Origin: Gigaspora rosea
Lineage: Eukaryota; Glomeromycota; Glomeromycetes; Diversisporales; Gigasporaceae
NCBI GenBank assembly: GCA_003550325.1
Contig: QKWP01000342.1
Location: 1 to 64,000 of the forward strand
Direction of reading: 5' to 3'
DNA length: 64,000 nucleotides
Shown: piece after piece, positions 1 through 11,012 of the stretch
Position numbering within the stretch: position 1 is the stretch's first letter
Layout of the letters: each line of letters begins with the position of its first letter
Position numbers and translations under genes: made by a program
The notes under the pieces: model-generated
The model's input: only the letters and a program-made list of their open reading frames with translations
The model's database searches: none
What the model was told of the DNA's origin: nothing

Positions 1-91
1 TGATCAAATCAAATATAGTCAAATTTGAATTTGAATTTGATCAAATATTTGATTCAAATATTTGAAGATCAAATCAAATTGCGGAACCCTA
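1..91. repeat. Truncated element end ending TGCGGAACCCTA
   Basis: Bases 1-60 are built from overlapping forward and reverse copies of the word TTTGAAT/ATTCAAA and TGATCAAAT, followed by the terminus TGCGGAACCCTA at 80-91. The reverse complement, TAGGGTTCCGCA, starts a similar low-complexity block at 36087. A TAGGG-type end fits hAT-like TIRs, but the left end lies outside the window, so the class is a guess. Confidence 0.35.
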
Positions 92-98
92 CTAGTCG

Positions 99-144
99 GG
101 TCGGGTCAGGTCGGGTTTTGAACTCGATCCGACCTGACCCGACC
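99..144. repeat. Perfect 16-bp inverted repeat (GGTCGGGTCAGGTCGG)
   Basis: GGTCGGGTCAGGTCGG at 99-114 is the exact reverse complement of 129-144, with a 14-nt loop. The arms are themselves made of the word GGGTC, which makes this an unusually GC-rich hairpin for this AT-rich DNA. It could be the arm of a foldback element abutting the one at 1-91. Confidence 0.6.
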
Positions 145-174
145 ATTTATATATATTTATAAGTACTTATGTAA

Positions 175-622
175 GCCAGTTATTATGAAGTTGGGAACAT
201 ATTAAAAATATTAATCGCATATGCTATCGAAATAATAAAGTGAAATTTTACAATAACTCTTTACATAAATATCGATTATTTGGTTTTTTTTTGAATTTTT
301 GGTACAAATTATATTAGCAATCGGTATTCTGCGCCAATCAATTCAAGCAATGTCAGAAGAATACCCTAAACTTGCTCCTGAAAAAAATTGATTATGCAAT
401 AGGTTATAGTTATTTCGAAAGCAAAATGTAGTATGAAGTAAGGATTGGAATCGATTTAGTCAACTAAACCGATTCCAATCGCTAGTATAAACTAACCAAC
501 AAATAAGAACAATCATATCTGTGTTGTTATCCTTTATTTGTTTTGCATTAGGACGTAAAAAAAAACATAATTTGCTAAATAAGTAGAAACTAATTCTATG
601 AGTCCAAAGTCTGTTTTATTTT
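175..622 (+). repeat. Dispersed repeat family A, copy 1
   Basis: About 445 bp match 17942-18390 in direct orientation with scattered substitutions and small indels; shared landmarks are ATTAATCGCATATGCTATCG and ATCATATCTGTGTTGTTATC. A 38-nt near-perfect stem-loop (443-480) lies in the middle and is also present in copy 2. No open frame runs through it. Identity is judged by eye. Confidence 0.75.
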
Positions 623-1027
623 ACCAACTTTTTGACATAATTATGCAATAAAGAAATAATAACAACAAATATATTTACCAAATATTATTAAAATTGTTCT
701 TAAATTCTTTGTAACGTAATTCAAATAACAAAATGAAGATAAGAAAAAAAAACAATTTTAAACTATATAACCTTTGAGGTTTTTGTCAGAAAGTAAAAAT
801 ATTAAAAAAACGACACATGCTAAATATCCCAGTTTTCATGGTTAAGCTCGTTACAATGAAAACTTAAAACAGTAATTTGAAAGGCGCAGTAATCATATGT
901 TTCTTATTAAATTAGAGTTAGGGTTAATTTTGGTTAGGCTTAAGGCATGATTTATAGCTCTGCAATCAAGACAGAACCTTTACGTTAAAGTTATACCATA
1001 TACAATATGAGAAAAATATAAAAGAAA

Positions 1028-1372
1028 ATGTCACATAATCTTTGCGAAGATACGTGTGAAGTTCCTAATATGCACTCACATTCTCACTTAGTCACAACCA
1101 TGATTCAAGATTTGAAATCATATATTTGTGAAAATTTCCATAACGCGGTATTGATATTAAAAATGAATGAAAAAATCCAACCATTTAACCTATCAGATGA
1201 AAATTTTATATATACGATTCTTTATAACATTCTATTGCATTTATGTCTAATCTTATTTTTAAAGCATAATTTCCTTTATCATATTTTCGGTTCAGAAACA
1301 GGTGAGTTGCTTTTATCAATCAGTCAGCAATACCAATCCATCAAATTTACTATCTATAAAAAAGATTCTTAA
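1028..1372 (+). CDS. Hypothetical 114-aa reading frame, doubtful
   Basis: An ATG-initiated frame of 114 codons. The N-terminal half is polar and histidine-rich (MHSHSHL), followed by a hydrophobic stretch near residues 60-86 (repeated I, L, F, Y). No family motif is recognised and no splice partners are obvious. In such AT-rich DNA a frame of this length can arise by chance, although the first 50 codons have a mixed amino-acid make-up. It lies between repeat family A and a dead kinase, with nothing tying it to either. Confidence 0.2.
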   Translation: MSHNLCEDTCEVPNMHSHSHLVTTMIQDLKSYICENFHNAVLILKMNEKIQPFNLSDENFIYTILYNILLHLCLILFLKHNFLYHIFGSETGELLLSISQQYQSIKFTIYKKDS

Positions 1373-1529
1373 ACAATGCTAAGTTAGAATATAAAATTAT
1401 ATTATTTTATATTATTTATCAACAAGCATAAAATTTATAATTACCTTGACATATCATAATAACTATTGAATGAAATAAAGCTAGCTACTTTTATTATATG
1501 AATAATTATATACTTGCACATCATCATTT

Positions 1530-2520
1530 TTTACATTTTGTAATTTTTTATCAGACTCAAATTTCTGATAAATAATTTCATTATTCTGCTATTCCACAAA
1601 AATATCATAAATTTCTTTTAGAATCAGCCGTTTTTCTGGGTTTGCGTTCCAACATCTCTTCATTAAATCTGCATAGCATATTGATATATTTTCATAAATC
1701 TGCGGTCGTACAAACCATTACATTTTCATATTTGAAATTGTAATCTTGATTTTTCTCAAAAGAGACAGGTTTACCGAAGAAATTTTCCCACATAATTATG
1801 CCAAATGAATAAATATCAGTTTCTTTAGTATAAGGTTGTTTATTCAAAACTTCAGAGCAATGTATGGTAAAATTCATAAATTCCATCTGATTTTGATGCA
1901 ATACTAGCTGCTATCGAAAGTCCTATTTTAATAATATATCTCCACTACGCAAATCCTGATGAATAAAATCTTGAGAATGAATTATTTGAAGATCTGAAGC
2001 AATAAATTGTAGCAGATTTAATTTATCTTTCCAATTCATTTGTGCTATAGTACGTAGATTTTTGCGTAAACAACCATATGGTACATATTTCACGACAAGA
2101 ATATAGTCTTTAGAAGCTTTATCTCTTGATGCACCAAAATATTTTAAAAAGGTTAAATCTTTAAGACCAATAACGCAATACGTTTTTAATTTGTTATTAT
2201 TAACAAAGGAATGCAACCAAATTATTTTTATAATTATAATTTACGAATAATATACTTTCTAATAAAAAAATTTAATAAAGATTAAATTTTTTATGATATT
2301 TATTTGGTTCAAAAAGTAATTTAAGTGCAATTATCTTATTTAAATTTGACATTTATCATGCCATCTGGCAGAATATACAGTTGCAAATCCACCCTTACCA
2401 ATCTCTTTACCGGTAATATTTTTAAATTCATTATAAGAAATCAATGATAACTGATGCTTATTATCAATCAATATTTTTTTCAATTCATCTTCAATTTCAG
2501 AAATTTTAAAATTATGTGAT
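1530..2520 (-). pseudogene. TKL-type protein kinase pseudogene
   Basis: Read from high to low coordinates. An N-lobe frame (about 2515-2350) carries a glycine loop, IGKGGFATVYSARW. The VAIK-like segment (IALKLL, near 2320) follows out of frame after a stop. A longer frame (2216-1923) carries KYVPYGCLRKNL and the catalytic loop IHQDLRSGDILL, with HQD for HRD and Asp where the loop Asn should be. A stop and frame changes hit the activation segment, where SIAASIASKSDG and SEVLNKQPYTKETDIYSFG sit in different frames. The last part (1692-1560) reads YADLMKRCWNANPEKR, the usual TKL C-lobe ending, then stops. At least two stops and three frame changes rule out a working kinase. The spacing suggests old introns near 2220-2300. 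It is a close relative of the kinase at 13271-14335, which shares the KGGFA loop and DLHSGNIL region. Confidence 0.82.
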
Positions 2521-2644
2521 TAATATTAATTAATTTATAAAAATTTATAATAAATTAATTATGATTATACCTGATGTTAATTCCTTTTCCCTCCGCGATT
2601 TATGATAAACGTATAAAATTATTAAATAGAATCTACAGTAATAC

Positions 2645-2818
2645 ACTGTAATACCCTATAAGTGTACGCTCCTGGGACCAAGATTTAACAGCGTACATTT
2701 AGAGAACAATAAGAAAATGTGCATTTATAGAGGCATGTGTATATTTGAGCCATCATTTTTAGCGTGAATTTAGAGAGTGTGTGCACTTATAGAGGGTGCA
2801 CTTATGGAGGTTTTACTG
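2645..2818. mobile_element. pogo/Tigger-like MITE (about 174 bp)
   Basis: The right end reads GGTGCACTTATGGAGG then TTTTACTG before TA. Its reverse complement (CAGTAAAACCTCCATAAGTG) matches the left end near 2645 (CTGTAATACCCTATAAGTG) with a few changes. CAGT...AACCTC termini flanked by TA are typical of pogo-type Tc1/mariner MITEs. Internal copies of GTGCAYTTATAGAGG point inward from the right arm. No coding capacity. Confidence 0.55.
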
Positions 2819-4788
2819 TATAACATAATTTAATGCGTTGTGACGTAGTCATTTTACTTAGAAGTTAAAGTTCGAACCTAGACAACCTTAAATCTCGGTA
2901 AATTGGTTACTGTATTATTAAATTTAATGTAATTATTTTTTATTCTGCAAGCTTTATTGACATTGGTATTTACATTATTGTTATAATTTTTTATATAGCA
3001 AGAGCCTGTTTGTTTAGTGACACAAAGATTTGATTGTTTCTAATTAGCTTGATTAATATATAACATGCTGCCTTACCGATTACATTCTAATATACTTTAG
3101 AGGCGTAAATAATATATTTAGTAATTGAAGATATGCATATAACGATAATTTCATTGCCCAGAGTCACATTTCTATGTGTTTTCGTGGCCGAAATTACTTT
3201 TTAATAAAACATCAAAAATGTAGTTTTTCATGTTTTGATTTTGTGTAGTGTCTAATTCCTGATCATGATATACACTTATGTTCTGAAGTCCGGATCTTTG
3301 ACCAAAAATTAGATATGTTATTAATATTACAGTATGTATTACAAAAGCTTTTTATATTGCAGATGCTCTTTAACAAATTACTTATTAAATGAACTATACT
3401 ATTTTCTCAGAACTTACACAAAATCAATTGCCTGGACAACTTATTTATATTTTATAAAGAATTTTTTTTTTAAGAACGTAACGTTAACGTTACAAAAAAT
3501 CATTGTAAAACCATTTTTAGACAGTCGAATGTTAACATTCATTATACAAATAATCTAAAACTGATCAAAATATAAATTTGGACTTTGTACTTTGAGGTTT
3601 AATATTGATCCATTCGAAATTGGGATCACTATCTTTTAATTGTAAAGACTATTGTTACGAAAATTTTCTATTATTCTTCTCTTGTGATATTTTGTTATTA
3701 TTCGCTAGTATAAGGTTCTACACAGGTTAAAATCCAATCAATATCTGGGCCCGAGACTTCTAACGGTGGTTTGAAACCCAAGATCTTGGTTTAAAACCCT
3801 GATAAAGATTTGGGAACCAAGGTTCTGGTTTGAAACCCTTGGGTGTTAAAATGAATAAATATAACCCTCATATTAATAATAAAGAGGCTGAGTTTCTTAC
3901 CTCGTAATAAATAAGTAAATAATCTACTTGCAGCTTTACTCTATTAGCTAATTACAATATCTATTTCATATAACTTATGATACGCTCAAGATTAATTTGT
4001 CATGCATAGTTATTGATTTCAATAATACGTAGTAAGTTAGTAGTAATTTCTGTAATGGACTAGTGCGATAGATTGGTAAATATCAATAATATGGTGGACT
4101 ATAATTTCAATAGCGTAAGAATTTATGTTTAACAGTAGGTGTGTTCTTGATTTCATAGGTATTGATTTTTTATAATGTGCCTTTGATATATCTTTTTACA
4201 AGTGATACTCTCTAATCTTGAACAAACATTATATAAATCCTTAGTATCAGATCTTGTACTTTTAATTTAGTTAAAGTATATAAAAGTAACTATTTAATAT
4301 ATATAAAATATTTTTATTCATTTATATTAATTGTTACTTTTACAAAATTTTTAACTTATATTATAATAATATGATTTTGCAAACATCCAAATTTGTAAGA
4401 TTTATTATAATTCACTAGTGAATGTATTCAGAATTTATTAATTCTTACATTACCCGTCGCACTAGATTATTAATGAAATAAAGCTTGAAATTTGATTGGT
4501 TGGCGTGACCAATTTACAAAAATAAGCATTTACTCAATACTTTTAATGAATTCTTGGTCAATAGAAATATGAATAGTTAACACCTCTTAATGATTGTGTG
4601 GATTGTTTGAATTATGTATCGAAGTACAAAGATAAAAACATTTTGATGCCAAAAGTTTCATAATTCAAATCTACTTTATAAAATCATCTTTCGATTGATT
4701 TTTTATTTTGATTTATATATTTTATTTTTAAATGCTATGAGACATTTTATCCTTTCCCAAAGCGAGCAACATAGAAAATTTTGCTAAT
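2819..4788. other. Gene-free AT-rich interval
   Basis: No supported gene. A cluster of TGGTTTGAAACCC-like words lies at 3768-3838 (three copies, partly self-complementary). A B-box-like stretch (AGTTCGAACCT) near 2869 has no convincing A box. Open frames such as 3334-3558 are low-complexity and lack family signals. Confidence 0.5.
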
Positions 4789-5950
4789 ACATATCAGGTA
4801 CTTCGTCAAGCTTAATAGGACGACTTATTGCTAGAAAAATAGGTTTAAGATTTAGTTTGTTCAATTTCTTAAACTCACAATCAAAAAGGTATACAATGCA
4901 AAAGACTAAATAAAGTCTTAAACAATCTTAAACAATCTAATCGAATTATTCATTGCATAGTGTCTCTGCACATTAAATATAAATTAAGGCCAATGTTTTG
5001 AAAGATAGTATGGTTACCTGCATTTACTGGTTTAGGAAGGTTTCGAAAATTCAAAAGTCGACTGGTATAAATAGCTTGTTTGTGTGATTGATAGTTAAAT
5101 CGAGTAGAGTTTGTTTGATTTGCTTGATCGTGCATTGAAGAATTTTTGCCTGAGTTTTTAATTTTTTCAATTTGTTCGTATAATTCTGATTCCTCATCTA
5201 CTAACTCTTCAGCAGTTGACCTTTTTTGAGGCTCAGCATCTAAGCAATTATTCATCAGAATAAATATCTAATTCCATAATATATTCTTTTTTATGCAACA
5301 CCTCTGGAGCGATATAAGGAAGTACACCGAAAATCTCTTTTGAACCTGAATCTTGAGACATTGGCCTATATTTTCATTAACTATATTTCCAGAATGAGAA
5401 TCTTTAAGCACTAAATTGGCCTTATGGATTGCAACAAGCCCTTCAGCCAACTTAAATCATTATATTTACTATCTAATAATTTTCGGAGACTTCCATCATC
5501 CGGGTTCTTAGTTATTCCATAAATTGCAATTGCTGAACCACCCCCATGTCAATGTTGATTTTTGACCTAAAAATGTTAATGACAATAAAAAATTTATATT
5601 ATTAAATATTTGAAATATATTTAAAATTCTTACCTCATTTAAAATTCTCTTTTTATATCTTTAGATCCATTTAGAATTTTTAAGCAGACATTTCTTTGCG
5701 GGGTTCTCTTCCATTAATTATTTTTGATATCCCAGTATCTAATATATCCGTCAGTCCATATTGCTTTAAAAACGGCGTCAAAGCCTCCTTTAGCAAGATA
5801 CTTTATATTTGTTAATTTAACAAAAGGTATCATCCATTCGATAACATCTTTATAATACTGTGCTTTAAGTTGTATATATTGAATAAAACTGTCAATTTCT
5901 GGATTGCCACTTGTCCAATTCCTATACTCTTCTTTAACCTTAAATATCAC
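4789..5950 (-). pseudogene. TKL-type protein kinase pseudogene with internal deletions
   Basis: The frame at 5950-5714 holds a linker (ASP/GLU-rich, NPEIDSFIQ) and a glycine loop LAKGGFDAVFKAIWTDGYIR. Next, NVCLKILNGSKDIKREF keeps the VAIK lysine, then a one-base loss breaks the frame. A plausible GT-AG intron follows (about 5632-5568). ITKNPDDGSLRKLLDSKYN continues to SW and jumps directly into AEGLVAIHKANLVLKDSHSGN, so part of the helix before the catalytic loop is gone and HKD has become LKD. The DFG segment is missing. SKEIFGVLPYIAPEVL survives in a shifted frame, and after DIYS a second deletion joins straight to NNCLDAEPQKRSTAEELVDE (5255 onward). The C-terminal tail is relatively intact to about 4950. 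Deletions of DFG and most of the C-lobe make this non-functional. The first and last blocks are much better kept than the middle, which suggests discrete deletions and not only slow decay. Confidence 0.85.
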
Positions 5951-5989
5951 AAAAAATAATATATTACTTTAATATTGGTAATGTTATGA

Positions 5990-7115
5990 GTTCAATACAA
6001 ATGATTTCTGATTTCGTATTACTTACCGACTGTCGTAATATAAAGTATTGTATTTTACATATGTGGATTAATTAATGTTGTTATTTATGTTGGGATATAA
6101 TCAACATTTCTGATTTAAAAATTTTCTTATTTGTATTACTTACTCACTGTTGTGATAGAGAGTATTGTGTTGCATGTTGATTAGTTAAAGTTATGTTATT
6201 TGCGTTAGAATATAGTCGACATTTCCGATTTTAAAATTTTCTTACTCACCGGCTAATGTAGTATGTAGTATAGTATAGAGTATTGTGTTGTATGCGGATT
6301 GGTTAGTGTTATGTTAATTGTGTTGACATTTCTGATTTAAAAATTTTTTTTTCTATCGTATTACTTACCCACTGTCGTAATATAATGTATGTGTATTGAT
6401 TAATATTATGTTATTTGTGTTGGAATATAATCGACATTTCTGATTTAAAAATTTACTTACTCCATATTACTCACCGGCTATTGCAGTGTAATATAGAGTA
6501 TTGTATTGTATGTAGATTGGTCAATGTAGTGTTATTTGTGTTGGAATATAATCGACATTTCTGATTTAAAAATTTTCTTATTCCGTATTACTTACGTACT
6601 GTCATAATATAAAGTATTGTATTGTATGTGGATTATTTAATGTCTTGTTATTTGCGTTGTAATTTAATCGACTTTTCTGATTAAAAAGTTTCTTATTCCG
6701 TATTATTCACCGCCTATTATAGAGATTTGTATTGGATGCAGATTGGTTAATATTATGTTACTCATGGAATATAATCGACATTTTTGATTTAAAAATGTTC
6801 TTATCCGTATTACTCATTGTCGTAATATAAAGTATTATGTTGTATGTGGATTTGTTAATGTTATGTTATTTGTGTTGGAATATAATCGACATTTCTGATT
6901 TAAAAAATTTTTTTCTTCCGTATCACTCATATGCTATCGTAGTGTAGTATAGAGTATTATATTGTATGTGGGTTGGTTTATGTTATGTTATTTGTTTGGA
7001 ATATAATCGACATTTCTGATTTAAACTTACAAGCTGATGTAATATTGTATTGTAATGTGAATTGGTTAATGTTATTTGTGTTGGAATATAATCGACATTT
7101 GTGATTTAATTCACA
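5990..7115. repeat. Tandem array of about 112-bp units, block 1
   Basis: Roughly ten diverged units. Each contains CGTATTACTTAC, a CTGTCGTAATATAAAGTATTG-like part, TGGATTGGTTAATGTTATG, and GGAATATAATCGACATTTC followed by TGATTTAAAAATTTTC. Units vary in length through small deletions; the last ones are shortened. No open frame persists. Confidence 0.9.
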
Positions 7116-7439
7116 ATCCACATATGAATGATAGGATTTTATAATTTACGAAAGTATAATTTACTATGGTTTTTATATATAAATGAAATCTTTTTTTCAT
7201 CTACACTTATAAAAATTCTATATAGTTACAAAAAATAAAATATTAATATCTTTTTACCTACTAAACCAATTTTAAAAATTTTTTTACATTATAGATAAAA
7301 AAAGTATTCTCTACATTTTTCAATTAAAAGATCTAGTACATTAACATAATAAAAAAAAAAGTTAGCTATGGAGAAAAAAAGATTTCATAATTATAATAAA
7401 TTTAATAGTAATTCGCGCCTATAAAATACTATCCTTCTT

Positions 7440-7815
7440 ATGTGAATCAGCAATTAAAAATTTTTTTATTCCGTATTACTCACGCGCTATCGTATTGTAA
7501 AATAGAGTATTGTATTGTATGTAGATTGGTTAATGCTATGTTAATTATGTTGAATATAATCGATATTTTGATTTAAAAATTTCTCATTCCGTATTACTTA
7601 CTAATTGCGTATTGTATTGTATATGAATTGGTTAATGTTATGTTATTTGTGTTGGAATATGACATTACTGATGTAAGAATTTTCTTATTCTGCATTACTT
7701 ACAAACTGTCGTAATATGAAGTTTTGTATTATATGTGGGTTGGTAATGTTATTTGTGTTGAATATAATCAAATTTCTTATTTAAAAATTTTTTTATTCTG
7801 TGATACTTACAAATT
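7440..7815. repeat. Tandem array of about 112-bp units, block 2
   Basis: Three to four further units of the same family as 5990-7115, separated from it by about 320 bp of unrelated AT-rich DNA (7120-7440). The array runs directly into the Sel1-like remnant at 7807. Confidence 0.85.
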
Positions 7816-8490
7816 GCTGAAAGAAGCGCAAGTGGATTTAATAGACCTGGGAATTGTTACCGAAATGGAATTGGAATTGGGTTGGATAATCATAAGGTAT
7901 TTATTCGTTATCAAACATTTGTAGAATTACTATTGCAGGAAATAGTCTTGAAATTTGTTATGAAATGGCATAGACGTCAAAAAAAAATAAATAAATAAAC
8001 ATGAGAAATTCGTTCAATACCAATATGGGCCATGCAGATGATCTATTTGATCATGGCATCTAGTTTGATAGAAATTTCAATTTGTAAATGCAGAAAGCAG
8101 CTAGTGTTCGTATTCCAATTTTATTCATCTTCAGATATGTGATCAGTTGAAGAAATATCTATGGTTGGAGATTGCAATAACCTGGAATTGAAGTTGTGAA
8201 GGATAACTATTGTAGAAAAGCCGCTAAGATGTATCATGTTATAGGAAGTTTGCAGTCGTTATTTGTTATCACAATATAATAGGAGTAAGAAAAATGTATT
8301 TTTTCGATGTAGATATGGAATGCTTTTAGTCGGTTGTTGTAACGAAAAGGGAATCGGTAAATTTACGCAAAGCTTTTAATTATTATCAAAGAACTGCGGA
8401 GTTAGGATCATATAGTGTCAGGTATTGCTACGTTGATGAATTTGGCGCTGAAAAAGATAAACACAATGCTTTTAATTTTTTAAGCAGATG
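7807..8490 (+). pseudogene. Sel1-repeat protein remnant
   Basis: At 7807-7975 one frame reads QIAERSASGFNRPGNCYRN then GIGIGLDNHKVFIRYQ, a recognisable Sel1-like repeat (pattern G-x-Y-x-x-G-x-G-x-x-x-D-x-x-K-A-F-x-Y-Y-Q). A second recognisable stretch at 8361-8490 reads RKAFNYYQRTAELGS and FGAEKDKHNAFNFL before a TGA. Between them only scraps remain (NMGHADDLFDHGI near 8020, GDCNN near 8172). Sel1 repeats are alpha/alpha solenoid scaffolds. This copy has many frame breaks and no start. The nearest better relative in the window is the Sel1 block at 12435-13072. Confidence 0.75.
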
Positions 8491-9401
8491 ACATGAGTAG
8501 AGCTGACGGAACGAATCTACACGATGGTTTATTATCAATTTGGAATCAAAAAAATAAAGAATATTATTTTAAGATGTTAAAAATATTTTTGCTGTTCAAA
8601 AATGGTTTATAACAAATATTAAATACAGTATTTTAAAATGATATAATATTTTTAAAAAATCAGAAGTAATCTTTAGATTAATAACAGATAAACTAGATTT
8701 TTTTTTTGAACCAAGGTTATATAGAGATAGAATTAAATAATATTAACAAGCCCGAAGTTTTTTTTTTTTTTTTTTGCGAATATAAAAATATATGATGATT
8801 TTAATGAACTTGAGTTATTTTGTTTGTGTTTTATAAACGTAAATATAATAATATCAATAATTATTTTAAGACTTTAAAAGGAGATTTTTTGAAGGCATAC
8901 CTTCGTGATAATGTTCTTGTGAATATCTTTGAATATAATCATATATGTAGTCAATAATAACATCAGTAGTTTGTAATAATATAGGAAGCTATAATTAGTG
9001 ATTGAAATCGATGAATTTTGAGCATCGCTTGGTCATTTCTATCAATAATGAAAGTTTGAATATTCTAATGTTCATCGAGTTTTTTTTTAAAAACTTACGT
9101 AAAATTAAAGATTAACTCCAGAAATATGTGATAATAAAACTAATTCATATTATCTTTTAGAAATATCACAATGCCAAATCACATTGGATTTCGCACTTTT
9201 AAAATTTCATGTATCAAAATAATCGATCGTCGGTATCTATTTTCACATAATAATGGCAACAACATCACGATCAGTTTCGATATCAAGCACGAAAGAACAA
9301 GATATTCATAATTTCGTCATCATTCTGATTGTTTAATAAAATGACAGATTAAAAATCCTTTGCGGTAAACTTGTTTACATTTTTATTAAGGAGAATTATA
9401 A
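8491..9401. other. Gene-free interval with possible minus-strand coding scraps
   Basis: A poly-T run lies at 8758-8775. On the minus strand, short frames such as TTDVIIDYIYDYIQRYSQEH (about 8960-8895) and IIDRNDQAMLKIHRFQSLII (about 9045-8985) have a protein-like composition but are interrupted by stops. No family could be named, so no gene is called. Confidence 0.35.
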
Positions 9402-11012
9402 ATGGCGACCCGTCGCCATGGCGACCCCATATGATCGGCCAATCATTTTCCAGATTGGCGATCATATAATATATATTTTTTTTTCTAACGTGAATATATT
9501 TTTTTGTTGCTACATTAAGGTCGTCGTTGGAGCCGTCGCTGGAGCCGTCACTAGAGCCTTCGTTGGTGTCGCCGTCGTTGGAGTCGTCGTTGAAATAGTA
9601 GTTGGAGCCGTAGTTGGAGATCTCAGAACTTCATGAAGTCGCGTTTAGATCGGCGGTTTTAGTGATTCGGTAGGTTTTTTTTTTTTTTTTTTTTATAATT
9701 AAGTTCTTTCGGCAAGCTCTTAGTCATTTTTCCGCGGGTTCTTTCTTAGGTTTAGTAGGTATTCGTTGGTTTTCGGTAGTTCACCAGTTTCAGTGGAGGT
9801 TTCCAGTAAATTCGTCGTAGGTTGTTTCTCTGGAAAACCGGGTAGTGGAGATTTGGCGGTTAGCACCAGGACCTTGTAAGATAAGTAGTATTTATTTAAT
9901 TTTTTTTTTTCCTTCCTTCTCTTGAACAAACACTAACTTTTTGTAGGTTTGGGCCAGGCAGTAGAAATTAGAATCAGGATCCTGCTACAGTAGATATGTT
10001 TTTTTTTTTTCGTTGTTCGCTTTTTTTATTTTTTATTTTTGTTTTTCTTTGAACTAACGCTTCACAGAAAACCGGGTTTTCGTCTTCGGTGCTGTAGTTT
10101 TTGGGCTTTCGTCGTTTCGGTGCCGTCGTTTATGGGTATGAATAGAATCGGGATCCTGCTACAGTAGATATGTTTTTTTTTTTCGTTGCTTGCTTTTTTT
10201 ATTTTTTCTTTTTTCTTTTTGTTTCTCTTTGAACTAACGCTTCTTTTTTTAGTAGGTTTGCTTCACAGGAAACCGGGTTTTCGTCTTCGGTGCTGTAGTT
10301 ATGGGCTTTCGTCGTTTTGGTGCCGTCGTTTATGGAGTATGAAGATTGGGCTTTCGTCGTTTTTGGAGATTCTGGACTTTCATCGTTTCGGTGCCGTCGT
10401 TTATGGGGTATGAAAATTCTTGGATTTTGTTGTTCGGTAGTGTAGTTTGTGAAGATTCTTCGTTCCAGTTTGTCGGTGGTTTCAGGCTTTCGCCGTTCTG
10501 CAGGTTTTACCACTTGGAGATTTCAGAATTTTGTCGCTTTCGGTGCCGTCATTTCAGAACCTTCGTCGATTTGGTGTCTTGGGCGTTGTCACGATATCGT
10601 TTAATGGGGTGTCGTCGTTTCAGAATCATCGTCGCTTCGGGTGTCGTTACGATATCGTTTAATGGTGGTGATTTTGGTGCTTTGATTTGTGCAGTATTTG
10701 GTTAGGGCGCAATATCATAGATTTTTTTTTTTTGTTAATGATATTATAGTTTTTTTTTCTTTATTTTTATGATGTAATTTTGTGTTGTAATTGATAGTTT
10801 AATAAAGTAAATCGTGTATCGTATCGGTATTATTTTTTTTTTTGATCGGATCCAAACTTAAAAAAATTTTTGATCGGATCTGAACTTTCGGGATTTTTAT
10901 GTTTTTAATTATAAAACTTTTTTTTAATAACTTAATAAAAAAAAAAAATTGCTGCTCACGTGATCGATTTTGATTGGCCGATCACGGGGTCGCCATGGCG
11001 ACGGGTCGCCAT
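9402..11012. mobile_element. Non-autonomous TIR DNA transposon, 1.6 kb
   Basis: Left end ATGGCGACCCGTCGCCATGG with continuation GCGACCCC and GATCGGCCAATCA (9402-9444) is matched in inverted orientation at 10971-11012, differing by a 2-base gap. The TIR starts with its own palindrome (GGCGACCCGTCGCC). Flanking bases ATAAAT and ATAAAA are similar but no clean target duplication can be defined. The interior is pyrimidine-rich with direct repeats and low-complexity frames only; no transposase is seen, so it is called non-autonomous. The superfamily is unresolved. Confidence 0.82.
9971..10330. repeat. Direct repeat of about 174 bp inside the TIR transposon
   Basis: Two units start at 9971 and 10145 with GAATCRGGATCCTGCTACAG, continue through a long T-rich run, GAACTAACGCTTC, and GAAAACCGGGTTTTCGTCTTCGG-like sequence, and end with GGTGCCGTCGTTTATGG. 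The final sub-word (CTTTCGTCGTTT..GTGCCGTC) recurs twice more to 10560. The repeats create apparent open frames on both strands that are not genes. Confidence 0.85.

Noticed and set aside
2830..2900. tRNA or SINE promoter-like stretch (AGTTCGAACCT)
   Set aside because: No A box or cloverleaf could be drawn; no poly-A tail or repeat copies seen.
9418..9636. 72-codon Val/Ala-rich frame
   Set aside because: Produced by the GTCGTTGGAGCC repeat inside the TIR transposon and starts within the TIR itself.
10186..10705. Overlapping plus and minus frames of 75-119 codons
   Set aside because: All arise from the 174-bp direct repeat and GTCGTTT words; opposite-strand frames overlap and no motif is present.
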